45,982 nt of DNA from Emiliania huxleyi CCMP1516 (Eukaryota > Haptophyta > Isochrysidales > Noelaerhabdaceae). The notes beneath the pieces are model-generated. The model worked only from the letters and a program-made list of their open reading frames with translations, was not told where the DNA came from and did no database searches. Positions 1 to 9,904 of the stretch are shown here, piece by piece. The stretch spans positions 414,928 through 460,909 of the forward strand of contig NW_005199443.1 of the NCBI RefSeq assembly GCF_000372725.1. Direction: 5' to 3'. Every line of letters starts with the position of its first letter. Position 1 is the first letter of the stretch. Both the position numbers and the translations under genes were made by a program.

Positions 1-1000
1 CTGAACACAGTGCACAACACACCGCCCTCCCGCCCTCATGATGTCGTCTTCGCCACGCATACCGTGGTGCCTCTCCCCTACCGCACCGCCCACGGACCTG
101 AACCCACCACGCTGGATTCGGTACTCTGGAGGTGCGGTAGGCCGTGGTGCCTCTCCCCTCGCCCGCGGTCGCGCTCGCAGAGCTCGACCGCCTCCGCGCC
201 CCCTCGCCGCCCGCCGGGGTATCTCCTCCGCCCAGCCTGCCGACTGGCGAAGCAGAGGCTCCCCACGGGCACGGCGGGCGGCGGCGCGGCGGCGGCGGCG
301 GCGGGCGGCGGCGGCGCGGCGGCGGGCGGCGGAAGCTCGGCGGCTCTCGCGGCGGCGGCGACGGCGTTGCGGCGGGCTCGGGGCCTGGCCGCCGGCTGCC
401 CATGGCGGAGTTTGAGTCGCGATGGCGCGCCGAGGCACAGCCGCTCCGAGAGAGATGGCTGGTTCCCCCCCCTTTGAGAAAAAGAAGTGGAATAGTCAAG
501 CTTCAAGCCCCCCCTTCGGAGACTAGAGACAGCCACCGCCCGTATACAGGAGGGATGGGAGTGCCCCTTGCCCCCACTTGCCCGTGCCTAGTCAGGAGAG
601 CGTGCCCCGATGATGGCCTCCCCTTGAGAAGGCGTCGAACCCGACGCCACTCTCACCCTCGGGTCACCCGCGACGGTGCAAGGTGCCTTTGCCGGCGGCG
701 GAGGCGGGGAGCGCCGCTACCCTGGCGCTGACTCCCGTGGCGTTGGCCGCGGTGCCGAGCTGGCCGAGTCCAGCGGCGCCCATTGATTTTGAGGCTGCCC
801 CTCCTCCAGCGCACACACTCGCACGGAGGATGGCGGAGCGGATATCCTTGATAGGTTGCGCCGGAGGTGGCGGCGGTGACGCCGGCGGCGGGGTCGTTGC
901 CGCGCTACAAGGTGGTCGCTGGCGGCGGCTGCGACGCGCGTGCCTCCCTCCCCTTGCGGCGTCTCCGTCCCGAGAAGGTTCCGCCGCGCGTGGCACCGCG
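1..1000. other. GC-rich stretch without a clear gene
   Basis: No convincing coding exon is seen before about position 1000. The stretch is dominated by GGC/GCG trinucleotide runs at 278-365 that give Ala, Gly or Arg runs in all frames. The 19-base phrase CCGTGGTGCCTCTCCCCT occurs at about 61 and again at about 142. A roughly 50-base segment around 97-145 resembles 44630-44680. The end of this stretch may hold upstream exons of the Cys-rich gene that follows, but I cannot place them. Confidence 0.4.
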
Positions 1001-1004
1001 GGCC

Positions 1005-1235
1005 TCTGACGGCTGTTGGCACTCTGCGACTAGGCTGCTCTCGCGGGATGAGTGCTTCGCGTACGCACAGACGATGCGGCTGACCCACATCGGCTCCACC
1101 ACGGACGAGGCCGAGTTCCCCGGGTGCGTGGTGTGGCAGGAAAAGCACGTCGAGTTCAACGAGCGCGGGAGCGCGGCCGCCGGGTGCGAGTCGGTTGAGC
1201 GCAACCACGGCCGCTGTGTGTGCGCAGAGGTGTGA
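1005..1235 (+). CDS. Cys-rich module exon, C-terminal end of a secreted-type protein
   Basis: The frame ending at the TGA at 1233-1235 encodes a module with the order DGCW, DECFAYAQTM, FPGCVVWQEKHVEFNE, then a terminal CESV...GRCVCAEV. I know this arrangement (W.. C..YA..., PGC..., V.FN, C...C.C at the end) as a short extracellular-type module repeated in many haptophyte and pelagophyte proteins, so the family call is from memory and the cysteines are read directly. The frame is open upstream to 867 but the residues there are low-complexity, so the true 5' edge is probably an intron acceptor near 1000. No signal peptide is seen. This is the last exon of a gene whose other exons I could not find. 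Confidence 0.5.
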   Translation, partial: SDGCWHSATRLLSRDECFAYAQTMRLTHIGSTTDEAEFPGCVVWQEKHVEFNERGSAAAGCESVERNHGRCVCAEV

Positions 1236-1401
1236 CTGTGACGTACCATAGCATTGGGACAGTGTGTGTATGATCAGAGTAGAGATGTTTTGTTTTCTTT
1301 GTTTATATCACGAGCCCGCCACCACCCGCCCCAGCCTTTCACTCCTTTCTCGACTCCACGCCTTGGCCCTTGGCCACGAACCACGCCTCTCGATCAGGCA
1401 C

Positions 1402-2073
1402 TAGATCGCGCCGAGAAGCGCCAAGCAGACGCGGTCGGCGAAATCCTCCGCCTCTTGTCCCACTTGCGGCAGAACTGCGCTGGCGATCGCCATCGCCACG
1501 AGGAGGAAAAAGTTGTAGAGCAGGAATTGGTCAAGCAAGGTCTCGTAGGACACCTGTGTCAGGACGTGGTGGCTTTCGGTGCGTGGGTGGTGCACACAGG
1601 AACCGCCGCGTCTCTGCTACCTGCGGGATCATGCCCGCCACCGTGATCTTGTACGCCGCCATCGTTAGGAGCAGCGTGAAGGCGACCTATAACTCGGCAG
1701 CGGAAACCGTGACGATAGCATGGGAGCACACATCTCGGTCAGGAGTCCGGAGCGGCACCGATAGGCGTTCCATAGGCTCCGACGGTTGCGCGGCGAAGAG
1801 GGTGAAGGCGAGGCCGGAAAAGACGGCGGTTGGCTTCTCGTCTATCAGCTTACACGAGTCGTGCTCAAACGAGTTGAGCACCTCGATCCGCCCTGCAAAC
1901 CACTCGACAGACTCGGTGGCGCCGTCTTTGAAGGTGACGAAGGACTCCCTCCGGTCCTTGGCTCCTTTCACACGAAGCTGGAGAAGGCAGCGCGCGTGGA
2001 ATGACTGCGAGACAGTGTCGACGGACTGGATTTTGAGCACGTCAAAGCGCTCCAGCTCAGCATATGTACACAT
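1402..2073 (-). pseudogene. Decayed cys-loop (pentameric ligand-gated) ion-channel-like gene
   Basis: On the minus strand, 2073 to about 1690 reads FDVLKIQSVDTVSQSFHARC followed by a LQLRVKGA...VEWFAGRIEVLNSFE...GLAFTLFA...EPMERLSVPL segment, which matches the ligand-binding beta-sandwich of algal pentameric-channel-like proteins. The frame then meets a TAG at 1687-1689 and continues as VAFTLLLTMAAYKITVAGMI, the pore-region helix. A clean intron at 1554-1620 (GT...AG on the minus strand) joins this to VSYETLLDQFLLYNFFLL and a further helix. The stop codon and the missing segment between the sandwich and the first membrane helix make a non-functional relic more likely than an intact gene. The membrane exon is repeated at 4531-4649. 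Confidence 0.55.
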
Positions 2074-3560
2074 CGAGCCGCGGCATGCTCCTTGTCCGGT
2101 GCCCGCCGTGCGCAGCTGCCTTGCCTAATTGTATCTCCTCGTAGCGTACGAAGTGCGTCGCCCTCGTGCCTCGTTTCGGCTCATTCGATGCTGCAGGCCA
2201 GTCGAATTTACACCGCGCCGCGACGCTGTCAAAGTCGTCCCCGCTCTCGTCGTCACTTCCATCCAGCTGCGTCCCCCCTGCTGCCGTGTGTCGTGACAGT
2301 TCGTCTGGTACTGTCTCTGGTGGCTGCGCCGTTCCTGTCCGGAAGATCTCCCCAGTGTAGATGCTACACACCTCGAATTTCTCCAGCCCCCTCGTCGCCA
2401 GTAGGCCGAGTTCCCCTTCCGCTATGCTAGAGGGGCCTACCTTCGCCCATACCACCGTGCCGCCCGTCGTTAGCATGGCCGTCGTTACTTTTGCCGCCGC
2501 CTCTGCTGCTTGTCGGCGGAGCGCCTCGCGCCTTCCCTCGTCTCCATGCTCCTGGTCTTGTTCTTTTTGCTTTCCTGCGCTTCCTGTCGCTGGTCCGGCG
2601 ACGTATCTTGTCGTCTGCCTTCGCTTCCTGGCGGGCCGCGTTTACTTCCCCTCGTCCCGTCTGTTTTCTCCTGCGTGGTCGCCCTCGCGTGCGCCGCTCG
2701 CCGTCTGTTCTCCTCTCTGCTCGTCGTCCTCGTCCCCTCGCTGTCGTCGCTTCCCTCCGGCGCTCGCCACGTCGTCGCTCCTGTCACCGCGTTTCCTGCG
2801 CTGGCCTTCGCCTTCGAGCTCGCAGTGGGTCGTTTTGAGTGTCATCCCCATCGCTCTCGTCGTTCTGCCTCTCCCCGCTTCGAGGCGTCTCTCTGCCTCT
2901 TCCCTTTCCTTCTCCTCGGCATCACGTTGTCGATGTCGCCTCCGTCGCCAGCAAATACACGCATTCGCCGCCCACTCCATTTCTCGTATCCTCTCCTTCC
3001 TTTCCTTCTGTCCCTCTCTCAGGCGCTCTGTTTCCGAGGCTACTCGTTCCTTCCTCTCCGCCTCGAGTCCCTTCCTCTTCCCTTCCCGTACTTTGATGAT
3101 TGATGCCGCCGTCTGCTGCAGTGCCTTGAGTGAAGTCACCACCCGTGTGTCATACTCCCTCATGATGTCTTCTGGCGGGTCCTGGTCCATCACACTCGGC
3201 TCGGGTAGTCGTCCAGCTAGCAGTTGCTCCATCGCCTCCCATTCCTCGTCGCTCTCCCTTCTCCCTGCGCACCTCTTCGTCGCCCCAGCAATGGCGCGTA
3301 CAGCGAGCGCCTGGGCTTCGCATTCTGCGGTGTGGGCGAGTGTCCGCCTCCTTGACTTCGGTGGCGTCCATCGTAGCGCCTTGAGCACGTCCGCCGCGCC
3401 TTTCCTCATCGCCCGGTAGTGCTCCCTCCTCTCTCCCTTCACCGCCTCGCACTCGGCGCATAGGACGTGCCTAGTGTTAGCTATTGTCCTGCAACATCCA
3501 GGATGCCAGCAACCTTCAGCCCCATCGGCACACGCTCCTCCTCCCTCCTCGTCCCACCCG
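2057..3560 (-). pseudogene. Broken ORF: Cys motif, coiled coil, SET-like segment
   Basis: Minus-strand frames in this stretch read in order. First comes a CW.PGCC...LC.EC motif near 3500. Then comes a long Glu/Arg/Lys-rich coiled coil to about 2500, and then the segment SSIAEGELGLLATRGLEKFE followed by YTGEIFRT. The last part resembles the start of SET domains (a G-x-GLFAT-R...YTGE pattern). The coiled coil changes frame between about 2790 and 2500: the frame of the SET-like part can be read upstream as EALRRQAAEAAAKVTTA before it degrades. No ATG begins the ORF and no complete SET catalytic core is visible, so I call it a broken gene or fragment. It could instead be part of a mobile element. 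Confidence 0.3.
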
Positions 3561-3567
3561 TCCTGCC

Positions 3568-3707
3568 GCGCCTCGATTAACAACCTCGGCTTGCTGCTGG
3601 AGGACAAGGGTGACCTGGACGGCGCGGAGGCGGACAGCGACGAGAGCTGCTCCGGGGGTTCCGACTATGAGTCGGATTGCGCTGGATCGGACGGCGACGA
3701 GGATTAG
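3568..3707 (+). pseudogene. TPR-repeat fragment
   Basis: The plus strand reads SINNLGLLLEDKGDLDGAEA and then an Asp/Glu/Ser-rich tail ending at a TAG at 3705-3707. The first part matches one helix pair of the kinesin-light-chain type of tetratricopeptide repeat (xINNLGxLLxxxGDLxxAE). Only one repeat is present, so this is either the final exon of a larger gene or a captured fragment. It overlaps the end of the minus-strand broken ORF. Confidence 0.35.
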
Positions 3708-4209
3708 GCGAGTCGGAGTTGCGGTGGTGATCGCGTCCCCGCTCGTGTGTCGTGTGGGGTGCCGGCAGAGGTCTGTCTGCAATCTCTCGATATATCGCTT
3801 ATATTCAGGCGCAAAGTAGAGGTGCATGCCACCGAAGGCGCTGTCGAGGTTCGCCGAGCTTGGCGATCCGAAATCCGGGGAAGCCGCCGACGACGAGCGC
3901 GTTGGACTTTTCACTCCGGACAAAAACGGGCACATACAAAGCGGACGGTCGTGTGTGCGGCGGGGCCGTGTGGCGACGGAGGCGCGGGACCGTCTGTGGC
4001 GAGGTAGGTCGCGTCCCCGGATTTCCTTTCCAAACTTAGCCTCCACACCCTCTAGACCAGAGACTAGACGATTACCGCACAGCGCGGCGCTGACAGCGGG
4101 CTGCTGGGAGACGGGGGGGTCTCTCGCAGAGAGATGTGGCGCTCTATAAGGCACTCTTGTAGCATGCAGCACACAGACTGCATGGATTTGCCTCTGCATA
4201 GACGGGCTG

Positions 4210-4530
4210 ATTCTACATTCCGTATTTCTCTGAAAATGCAGAATGCAGATGCAGAATGCAGAACCCAGCCCAAAATGTTTACTCTGCATGTGCAGGATGC
4301 AGGATGCAGGATGCAGAATCGGCCCCCAAATGGATTCTTCTGCATGGGTGCAGGATGCAGCGAGGATGCAGAATGCAGGATGCAAAATCAGACCCAAAGA
4401 GTTTGTCCGTTGGGTGCAGCTCACAGCTTTGAGCCCGATTCCGCATCCTGTGCTGACGATGCAGAATGCAGAACAGAAGCGGCCCCAAAGCTGTGAGCTG
4501 CACCCGATTGCAGGATGCAGATGCAGGAAC
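4210..4530. repeat. TGCAGGATGCAG / TGCAGAATGCAG minisatellite
   Basis: The hexamer-based motif TGCAGRATGCAG recurs many times between 4230 and 4530. It is interrupted by longer units (for example GGATGCAGAATC, and the CAGCTCACAGCTTTG / CAAAGCTGTGAGCTGC pair at about 4418 and 4486, which are reverse complements). It sits immediately before the second copy of the channel exon. Confidence 0.7.
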
Positions 4531-4649
4531 CGCGCCGAGAAGGCAGAAGCGCCAAGCAGACGCGGTCGGCCAAGTCCTCCGCGTCTTGTCCCACTTGCGG
4601 CAGAACTGCGCTCACGATTGCCATCGCCACGAGGAGGAAAAAGTTGTAG
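4531..4649 (-). pseudogene. Second copy of the channel membrane exon
   Basis: These 119 bases repeat 1407-1518 with a 7-base insertion near the left end and a few substitutions. On the minus strand both copies read YNFFLLVAMAI.SAVLPQVG followed by Q.AED.ADRVCLALL. The changes between copies (A to V, E to D, F to L) are conservative, so the copy was probably coding when duplicated or the duplication is recent. No neighbouring channel exons are visible here, so this is an orphan exon. Confidence 0.6.
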
Positions 4650-4899
4650 CGGTGAAAGTGGAGTGGCGCCTCTTTTGATCGCGCTCACCGTGAGGAGTTT
4701 GCCGGAAGAACTCTGGGAATTCAACGGGAATTCCCGGTTGCGTCCACCCATACCGCGTTGGTGTCCAGTCCGAGCCTGACTGTTCTTCACCTTACTACAT
4801 ACATACATCCCGGTTGTTGGATCGTCGGTTCCATGTACTGTAATTTTAAAACGAGCAAAACACGCGCCCACGACGCCCTCTAGTGACGCGATGGCAATG

Positions 4900-5695
4900 C
4901 GTAATCAACATGATGAATGACCAGCGGCAACCTGGGTGTCATCTCGGAGAGCACGACGACAGAGGACGTGAGCGAGATGCAGTGATAGATAGATAGATAG
5001 GTACTCGAGTAGGGAGATGGGATCTTGAGGGGTATGGCGCCAGCATTGCCTGCGGCGAGAGAGAGGGAGGGCGACACCAACGCCGACGCCGAGAGGGAGG
5101 GCTGACAGGAGCGATGTCGGGGGCGGGCACGAGCAGCGATCCACAAAACGCCAAGCGCGGACGAGGGCGAACGAGGATCGAGGTGTGGCGTGAGCCGTGG
5201 ACCATCCATCGAGCATCGTATGGAACACCGACAAGCTCAACAAAGTCGAACCAGGCCAGGAGCGAGGAGGTCGACATAATCACCGCGCACGAGTGAGGAG
5301 GGTGATACTCGAAACACTCGATGGCAGACACCGAATCAGCGTGTACGGCGTGTATATGCCAGATACAGGAAAGAGCAATGACGAAATTGTCGAGGCGTGG
5401 AGGAGCTCAAACAAGCGATATACGTAATACGACACGACATGCACGAGAGGGTGCTCATCATCGGCAACATGAATGCTGTGACGCGGAAATGGGTGGAGGA
5501 GAGAGGGCGGGAATAAGTAAGTGGGGACGGCGGACAAGGAAATGGTTTACTTGCTGGAGACCGAACAAATGGAGTCGCTGGGAACAGCAACAGGCGTCGC
5601 GACGCACAGGGAAGGAGATTGACCACATAATAGTCGACGCGCAGACACGAGCACGAGCAAGGACACCCACGTGCACCGGGCCAGTGCTTGCACTA
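4900..5695 (+). mobile_element. Decayed non-LTR retrotransposon endonuclease (EEP/APE-like) region
   Basis: Across shifting plus-strand frames the stretch reads WNTDKLNKVEPGQE, EEVDIITAHE, a segment ending HRISVYGVYMPDTGK, then ERVLIIGNMNAVTRKWVEE and finally RRTGKEIDHIIVD. These are the ordered motifs of the exonuclease-endonuclease-phosphatase domain that starts LINE-type ORF2 proteins: the YGVYxP strand, GDMNA (here GNMNA) and the IDHIIV strand. At least three frame changes are needed, so the element is dead. No reverse transcriptase motifs follow within the window. A (GATA)n run at 4985-5001 lies in the 5' part. Confidence 0.5.
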
Positions 5696-6520
5696 TGACC
5701 AATGCCGCAAAACAAGCTGCCGACCGAGATGGGGCGGGTGCAACATCGACACCGCCTTCTCGCGAGCCGACAGCGACTTCTCCATGTCGCTCCTCAAGAA
5801 CTGGCGCACCCTCGTCGCCCGCAACCCCGACTTCGCCCTCGACGAGGGAGGTGCGTCCAAGTACCCCGCCATCGCCGCAGCTATCGCCACCTGCGAGTCC
5901 GCCCTCTCGGACTGGAAGGAGGTGTGCGAGAAGCGCGCCGCCCGCGACAAAAACAAGTACTACACCGTTCGCGGCGGCTACCTGACTGAGTTCTACCCCA
6001 AGAGCGTCCCGCTCCCCGAGCTTGAGTCCCTTCCAGCTACGGACGCGATTCTCAATGGCACTTGCAAATCCACGTACCCGCGGCCGCGGGCGCTCGCACC
6101 TCGCTGCCATCAAGAATCACAAGGACTGGTTCGCGCACACCAGAGCTCGTCAAGGCGCGGGATAACCCGTCCCTCGGAGACAGCGCCGTCAAAGACCGCG
6201 AAGCCACACGCCTGATCTCCGACTCAACGCCTTTCGCCGGCAAAGCCCTCGATGTCCGTGTCGACGGTACGTACGCCACCGCCCTCTCCTCCGACATCTC
6301 GCTTTGCGCCTCGATCTTGCCATCCACGCTGCTGGGCGCGATGTCATTCTGGGGCGGCGTTGATGCCGCCTCAACGGGAAGCCTTGCCTCCTCCGGCTGG
6401 AATAGGCGCCTAGGTCCTCATCGTTGATGTGCGTTCCCGCAATCCTCGAGATATCCGTCTCGCCGCGCTCATCCGGGCGCTGCGCCAGCAGGCGGCGACC
6501 TACGGAAGTGAGTGGCCGAG
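5688..6520 (+). pseudogene. Unrecognised coding-like relic with frame changes
   Basis: From 5688 a plus-strand frame encodes a segment with WRTLVARNPDFALDEGG, CESALSDWKEVCEKRAARD and KYYTVRGGYLTEFYPKSV, which looks like a real protein. After about 6060 the sense moves between frames (AIKNHKDWFAHTRARQG near 6110, LIVDVRSRNPRDIRLAALIR near 6420). I do not recognise the family. Its position directly after the endonuclease relic suggests it may belong to the same dead element, but it could equally be host sequence. Confidence 0.3.
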
Positions 6521-6539
6521 AGAATCCGGTGCTCACCCG

Positions 6540-6845
6540 CGTGGCGTGTGCCTACTCACTCAGGCTTCACTCGGCCCAGATCTGGTATGAAAGGACCCGA
6601 TTGGGGCTTGGCCGGAGCCGGGACGACTGTCAAAAAGGCCGCCATTTGAGGCTGAATTTTGCCCCTCTCATTTCCGCACCGGGCCACCGTGGTGGACGGT
6701 GCCGGCTGCTACGCCCACCGGCTCGCGGCTGCGCGCCGGTCGAACGTCGCTAATTTACGTTTATCCGTCGCGGGTTCGACCCACGATCGGCTGGCAGCTG
6801 GCTGGCCTTGCCTCTCACCGCACGACAGCATCAAATCTCTCACAC
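6540..6845. other. Intergenic; nothing recognised
   Basis: I see no gene here. A GGGTTCGACCC stretch near 6766 resembles a tRNA B box, but no cloverleaf can be drawn around it. The 3' end of the downstream minus-strand gene begins at 6846. Confidence 0.4.
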
Positions 6846-8552
6846 TTAGTGATAAAAGTACCACGACGCGCCACATCGCACGCCGAAGGCCTGCATCGTC
6901 ATGCGTGTGGCGGAGATATCCCATTCGGCATACGGCCACGGCTTGAGTGCGTGCTTGAGCGTGAGCGGCCATGAGTAGAGGCTCCCCCGCGTGTACATCG
7001 TCTGATGCCTGACAACCTCGCCATCCGCACTGACCTTCCACCAGCTGAGGCCGGTGCCCGGCGGCGTGAGCAGCGGCAGCAGGAAGGCGGTTCGCGTCGA
7101 GCCGTTGCACGGCTCGCCCTCGACGCGCTGGAGCTGCTGCCGCTGGAGCGCATCAGTGTGTGGGTTGAGCAGCATCGCCCACACCACATTGGGCAAATAG
7201 ATCTGCGCGGCCGGCGCGCGTAGGTGCGAAATGGCGCCCTCGCCGCCAAAGACGACGCGCTCGCGAGGGACGCCGACGGCCGCGGCAAGCGCCGTGCGCA
7301 ACGGCGCTTGCAACCACGTTGCAGCCCGCATGAACGCACGGCTCGTCTCACGGTGCACGCGTCCGTCCACACCGAGAGCACGCCCACCGAAATTGCCGGG
7401 TAGTGCGCGGAAGCCGTACGCTTGCGACCAGAACGGCCTCGCGCTCTCATCGTCGTCTGCATGGTTGCTGTTCACGCCAAGGCTGAAGTAAGGCAGTATG
7501 GGGAGGCCATGAGCGACGTGCGCAAGAGTCCAGTACGGCCGACTTTCGAGCACAGACGCGGCCAACTGCTCGATGGTACGCACCGGCAGCATCTCCACCA
7601 TCTCGTGCACCGAGGCGTCCAAGCTGGGCAACTCAGCGAGCACCCCACGCGTGCTGTACCACGTGAGCGGGGCGAAGCGCGCGACGAGTATCGCCACGAG
7701 CGCGAGCGTGAGCGCGAGGCGGCGGTGCAACTTGTGCAGGAGCGCGCCCAAGACGGCTTCGAAGAGCAGCGACAGCAGAGCGACGTCGACTCGCAGGAAG
7801 CCGACGAGCGGCACCGAGACGAAGAGCAGCCCGCCCACGCGCTCGACGCGCAACGAGATCCACGCAACAAACGCTGATGCGAGCAAACGTCGGCGCAGGG
7901 GGCGCTCGCAGCACTGCGCGGCAGTACACAGCAGCACGAACAGCAGCAGCGCGGCGCCCCCGACAACGGACTCACTCGGCAGCGAGCGCGCTGCGCCGAG
8001 ACCGATTCGCGCGGCCGCCTCCGAGGCGATGTGCATATGCTGCGTGTCGATCACGTCGTACTGCACATGCAACGTCACTTTTGAAGTGGCGTTGCGCGCG
8101 GGCGGCCAGGCCACGAGGAACAAGGGCGATGCAGGGAGCTTTGTAACGAGGCGCTCGGTGCACGGGGAGGAGGGCCCTGCCTCGTGCGCGCCGTCGGCGT
8201 CGAGCGCCCCACTGCAGCTGAGCAAGTGCTGCTCAGCGTTGCACTCGCCGTGCACAAGTGTGAACACCCACTCGAGTGCATGCGGCGCACACGTGCTGAG
8301 CCGCAGCGCGGTCGCAGCATGTGGTGGGGTGACCGAGAACCAAGTCATCCGGGCGATCTCCTCGCTGAATGCGCATGGCGTGCGTGCGGTGAGACGCGCG
8401 AGCCCCGTCAGCTCAGCTGCGTTGGCGAGCTGTGGCGCAATCAAGTCGACGGTGAAGCGCGTGCGCACTGCATCGTTTGCTCGGAGAGGCGCCCAGCTGT
8501 GACCCCGCATGCTCTGATGCTCAAGCGCATGCGCTGAGCCGCAAGTCCCCAT
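6846..8552 (-). CDS. Membrane-anchored 2OG-Fe(II) oxygenase-like protein
   Basis: Intronless minus-strand frame; the first ATG is at 8552 and gives about 568 residues (the frame stays open upstream to 8723 without an ATG). The N-terminal third is a soluble, probably beta-rich part. Several hydrophobic segments follow (VVGGAALLLFVLLCTAAQ, GGLLFVSVPLVGFL, LALTLALVAILVARF). The C-terminal part has the iron-ligand pattern of 2-oxoglutarate dioxygenases: NPHTD at about residues 463-467, a distal His in TLKHALKPW at about 534, and the co-substrate Arg in ATRMTMQAFG at about 550, ending GASWYFYH. The HxD...H...R order fits known oxygenases, so oxidation of a lumenal or membrane substrate is inferred; the substrate is unknown. 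An IQ-motif gene lies upstream on the same strand. Confidence 0.6.
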   Translation of the reverse strand: MGTCGSAHALEHQSMRGHSWAPLRANDAVRTRFTVDLIAPQLANAAELTGLARLTARTPCAFSEEIARMTWFSVTPPHAATALRLSTCAPHALEWVFTLVHGECNAEQHLLSCSGALDADGAHEAGPSSPCTERLVTKLPASPLFLVAWPPARNATSKVTLHVQYDVIDTQHMHIASEAAARIGLGAARSLPSESVVGGAALLLFVLLCTAAQCCERPLRRRLLASAFVAWISLRVERVGGLLFVSVPLVGFLRVDVALLSLLFEAVLGALLHKLHRRLALTLALVAILVARFAPLTWYSTRGVLAELPSLDASVHEMVEMLPVRTIEQLAASVLESRPYWTLAHVAHGLPILPYFSLGVNSNHADDDESARPFWSQAYGFRALPGNFGGRALGVDGRVHRETSRAFMRAATWLQAPLRTALAAAVGVPRERVVFGGEGAISHLRAPAAQIYLPNVVWAMLLNPHTDALQRQQLQRVEGEPCNGSTRTAFLLPLLTPPGTGLSWWKVSADGEVVRHQTMYTRGSLYSWPLTLKHALKPWPYAEWDISATRMTMQAFGVRCGASWYFYH

Positions 8553-8793
8553 GAGAGGCGCAAGTGCGCGCGCACGGCAGGGCCGCGCCGCGCGCGATGC
8601 TTCGCAAGACCGCGGAGGACCGCGAGAAGTGTTTGCGTTGAGCGGGGTGGGGTGCGCCCCAAGCCCGCGGACCCACGCCCTCCGCTTCGCCGAGCGAGAC
8701 TCGCGCACGGAATTGCTCGACACTTGTACGTACGTCTTTTAGCTACTGGGAGACAAGGGAGAGGGAGGTGCGATTTCTAGGCCCTTGGGGGCC

Positions 8794-9738
8794 CTACCAA
8801 TCAGCGCAGTCGGAGAAGCCGGTGAACGAATCTTCGGAGAGGATGGGGCAGTCATCACTGCCGCGCTCACTGGGTTCGAGAGATTGTGCGAGAGATTGTG
8901 GGAGAGAGCTTGCGTCGGAGTCGTTCCTCCGCTCCCACCTGTCGAGTGCAAGCTTCAGTTCCTTGGAGTCGAGGTACCAGACGCCGTCAACCTGCCCTGC
9001 GCCCTGAGCAAAGTCGAGGGCCTTTTCCCTCTCGGCCCGAGCCTGGGCGGCAGCGGCCTGGCGTGTTGCATTCTTCTTTGCGTTTGACGGCTTCTTCTTA
9101 CCGTCTCCATGGGTGCCCGCTCCATTGCCGCTCAAGTGCCCACGCGGGGCAGCAAGGGGCGCGCCACCAATTTGGCTAGGAGGGGCGGCTAACTTGCTCG
9201 TCCGGAAACCTGCCTCCGAAGAGGCATCTGCGATTAAGTCAGCATGCACGCTCAGGGATGATGTCGTTGAGTGCACTCGTAGGGCACTCACTGATTGCTC
9301 ATGCATGGCCGGGGCCGCGATGTGTGAATTTGGAAATCGGGTCAGCACTTCCCTTGGGAGGAGAGGAAGTTTAGTCTTACGCTTGAAGTAGGCAAAGTAT
9401 ACCGGGCGGTCGCCGTAGACACGGTTGAGGTAAAGGCCAGACATCTTGCCCCTGACGGGTGAGACAAGGGTGTTGATGCGCCTGAGAGCGGCACGAGTGA
9501 GGAGGCCGCGTGCTGCAGCTTGCATGCGGGTGGCCAAAGACACCACTACCTGCTGTGCCGTCAGCTCTTCACGCCACTCCTGTCGCCGAGTCAGCACTTC
9601 GACTCGGCGCTCGTCTGCCACTTTCATGCCCTCCAACTGCTCTGTCACCGCTGCAAGAGCAGTGTCAGCATGCAGGATGTCGGGGGAACGTGCAGCAGCA
9701 CCAGCGGTGCGCCGTCGCCGCCGGCCTCGCCGCCCCAT
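8794..9738 (-). CDS. IQ-motif protein, function unknown
   Basis: Minus-strand frame of 314 residues from the ATG at 9738 (start MGRRGRRRRRTAGA); the frame is open further upstream only with a non-ATG codon. It has a short basic N-terminus, a helical stretch ending in LATRMQAAARGLLTRAALRR (an IQ-type calmodulin-binding helix at roughly residues 80-105), then SPVRGKMSGLYLNRVYGD, a Lys/Ala-rich coiled part and a short acidic tail ending SDCADW. Calmodulin binding is an inference from the IQ helix. The stop lies about 240 bases upstream of the ATG of the next gene on the same strand. Confidence 0.5.
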   Translation of the reverse strand: MGRRGRRRRRTAGAAARSPDILHADTALAAVTEQLEGMKVADERRVEVLTRRQEWREELTAQQVVVSLATRMQAAARGLLTRAALRRINTLVSPVRGKMSGLYLNRVYGDRPVYFAYFKRKTKLPLLPREVLTRFPNSHIAAPAMHEQSVSALRVHSTTSSLSVHADLIADASSEAGFRTSKLAAPPSQIGGAPLAAPRGHLSGNGAGTHGDGKKKPSNAKKNATRQAAAAQARAEREKALDFAQGAGQVDGVWYLDSKELKLALDRWERRNDSDASSLPQSLAQSLEPSERGSDDCPILSEDSFTGFSDCADW

Positions 9739-9904
9739 CACAGATGGAACGTGAGCCGAGCGAGGCGATTGACGCCGCGGGAGGCCTTGGTAGTCGACGC
9801 AGCAGCCGCAGCGCGCGGGCGCAGCGGCCAGGGCGCGACAACGGACGCACGTCAAAACATGCGTCTCTCTCTCTCTCACTTGTACGGTCGCACACAAAAG
9901 ACCT

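Noticed and set aside
2361..3419. Plus-strand 352-codon Ser/Pro/Leu-rich ORF
   Set aside because: Antisense translation of the charged coiled coil on the minus strand.
3516..4871. Minus-strand 451-codon ORF across the TGCAGGATGCAG minisatellite
   Set aside because: Much of it is translation of the minisatellite (repeating CILHPAS-like text). Only the 4531-4649 part is a genuine exon copy, and it lies in another frame.
6690..6800. Possible tRNA around GGGTTCGACCC
   Set aside because: The T-arm has a mismatch and no acceptor stem or anticodon arm can be paired.
7573..8502. Plus-strand 309-codon ORF opposite the oxygenase-like gene
   Set aside because: Antisense shadow; the minus-strand frame has membrane segments and catalytic motifs.
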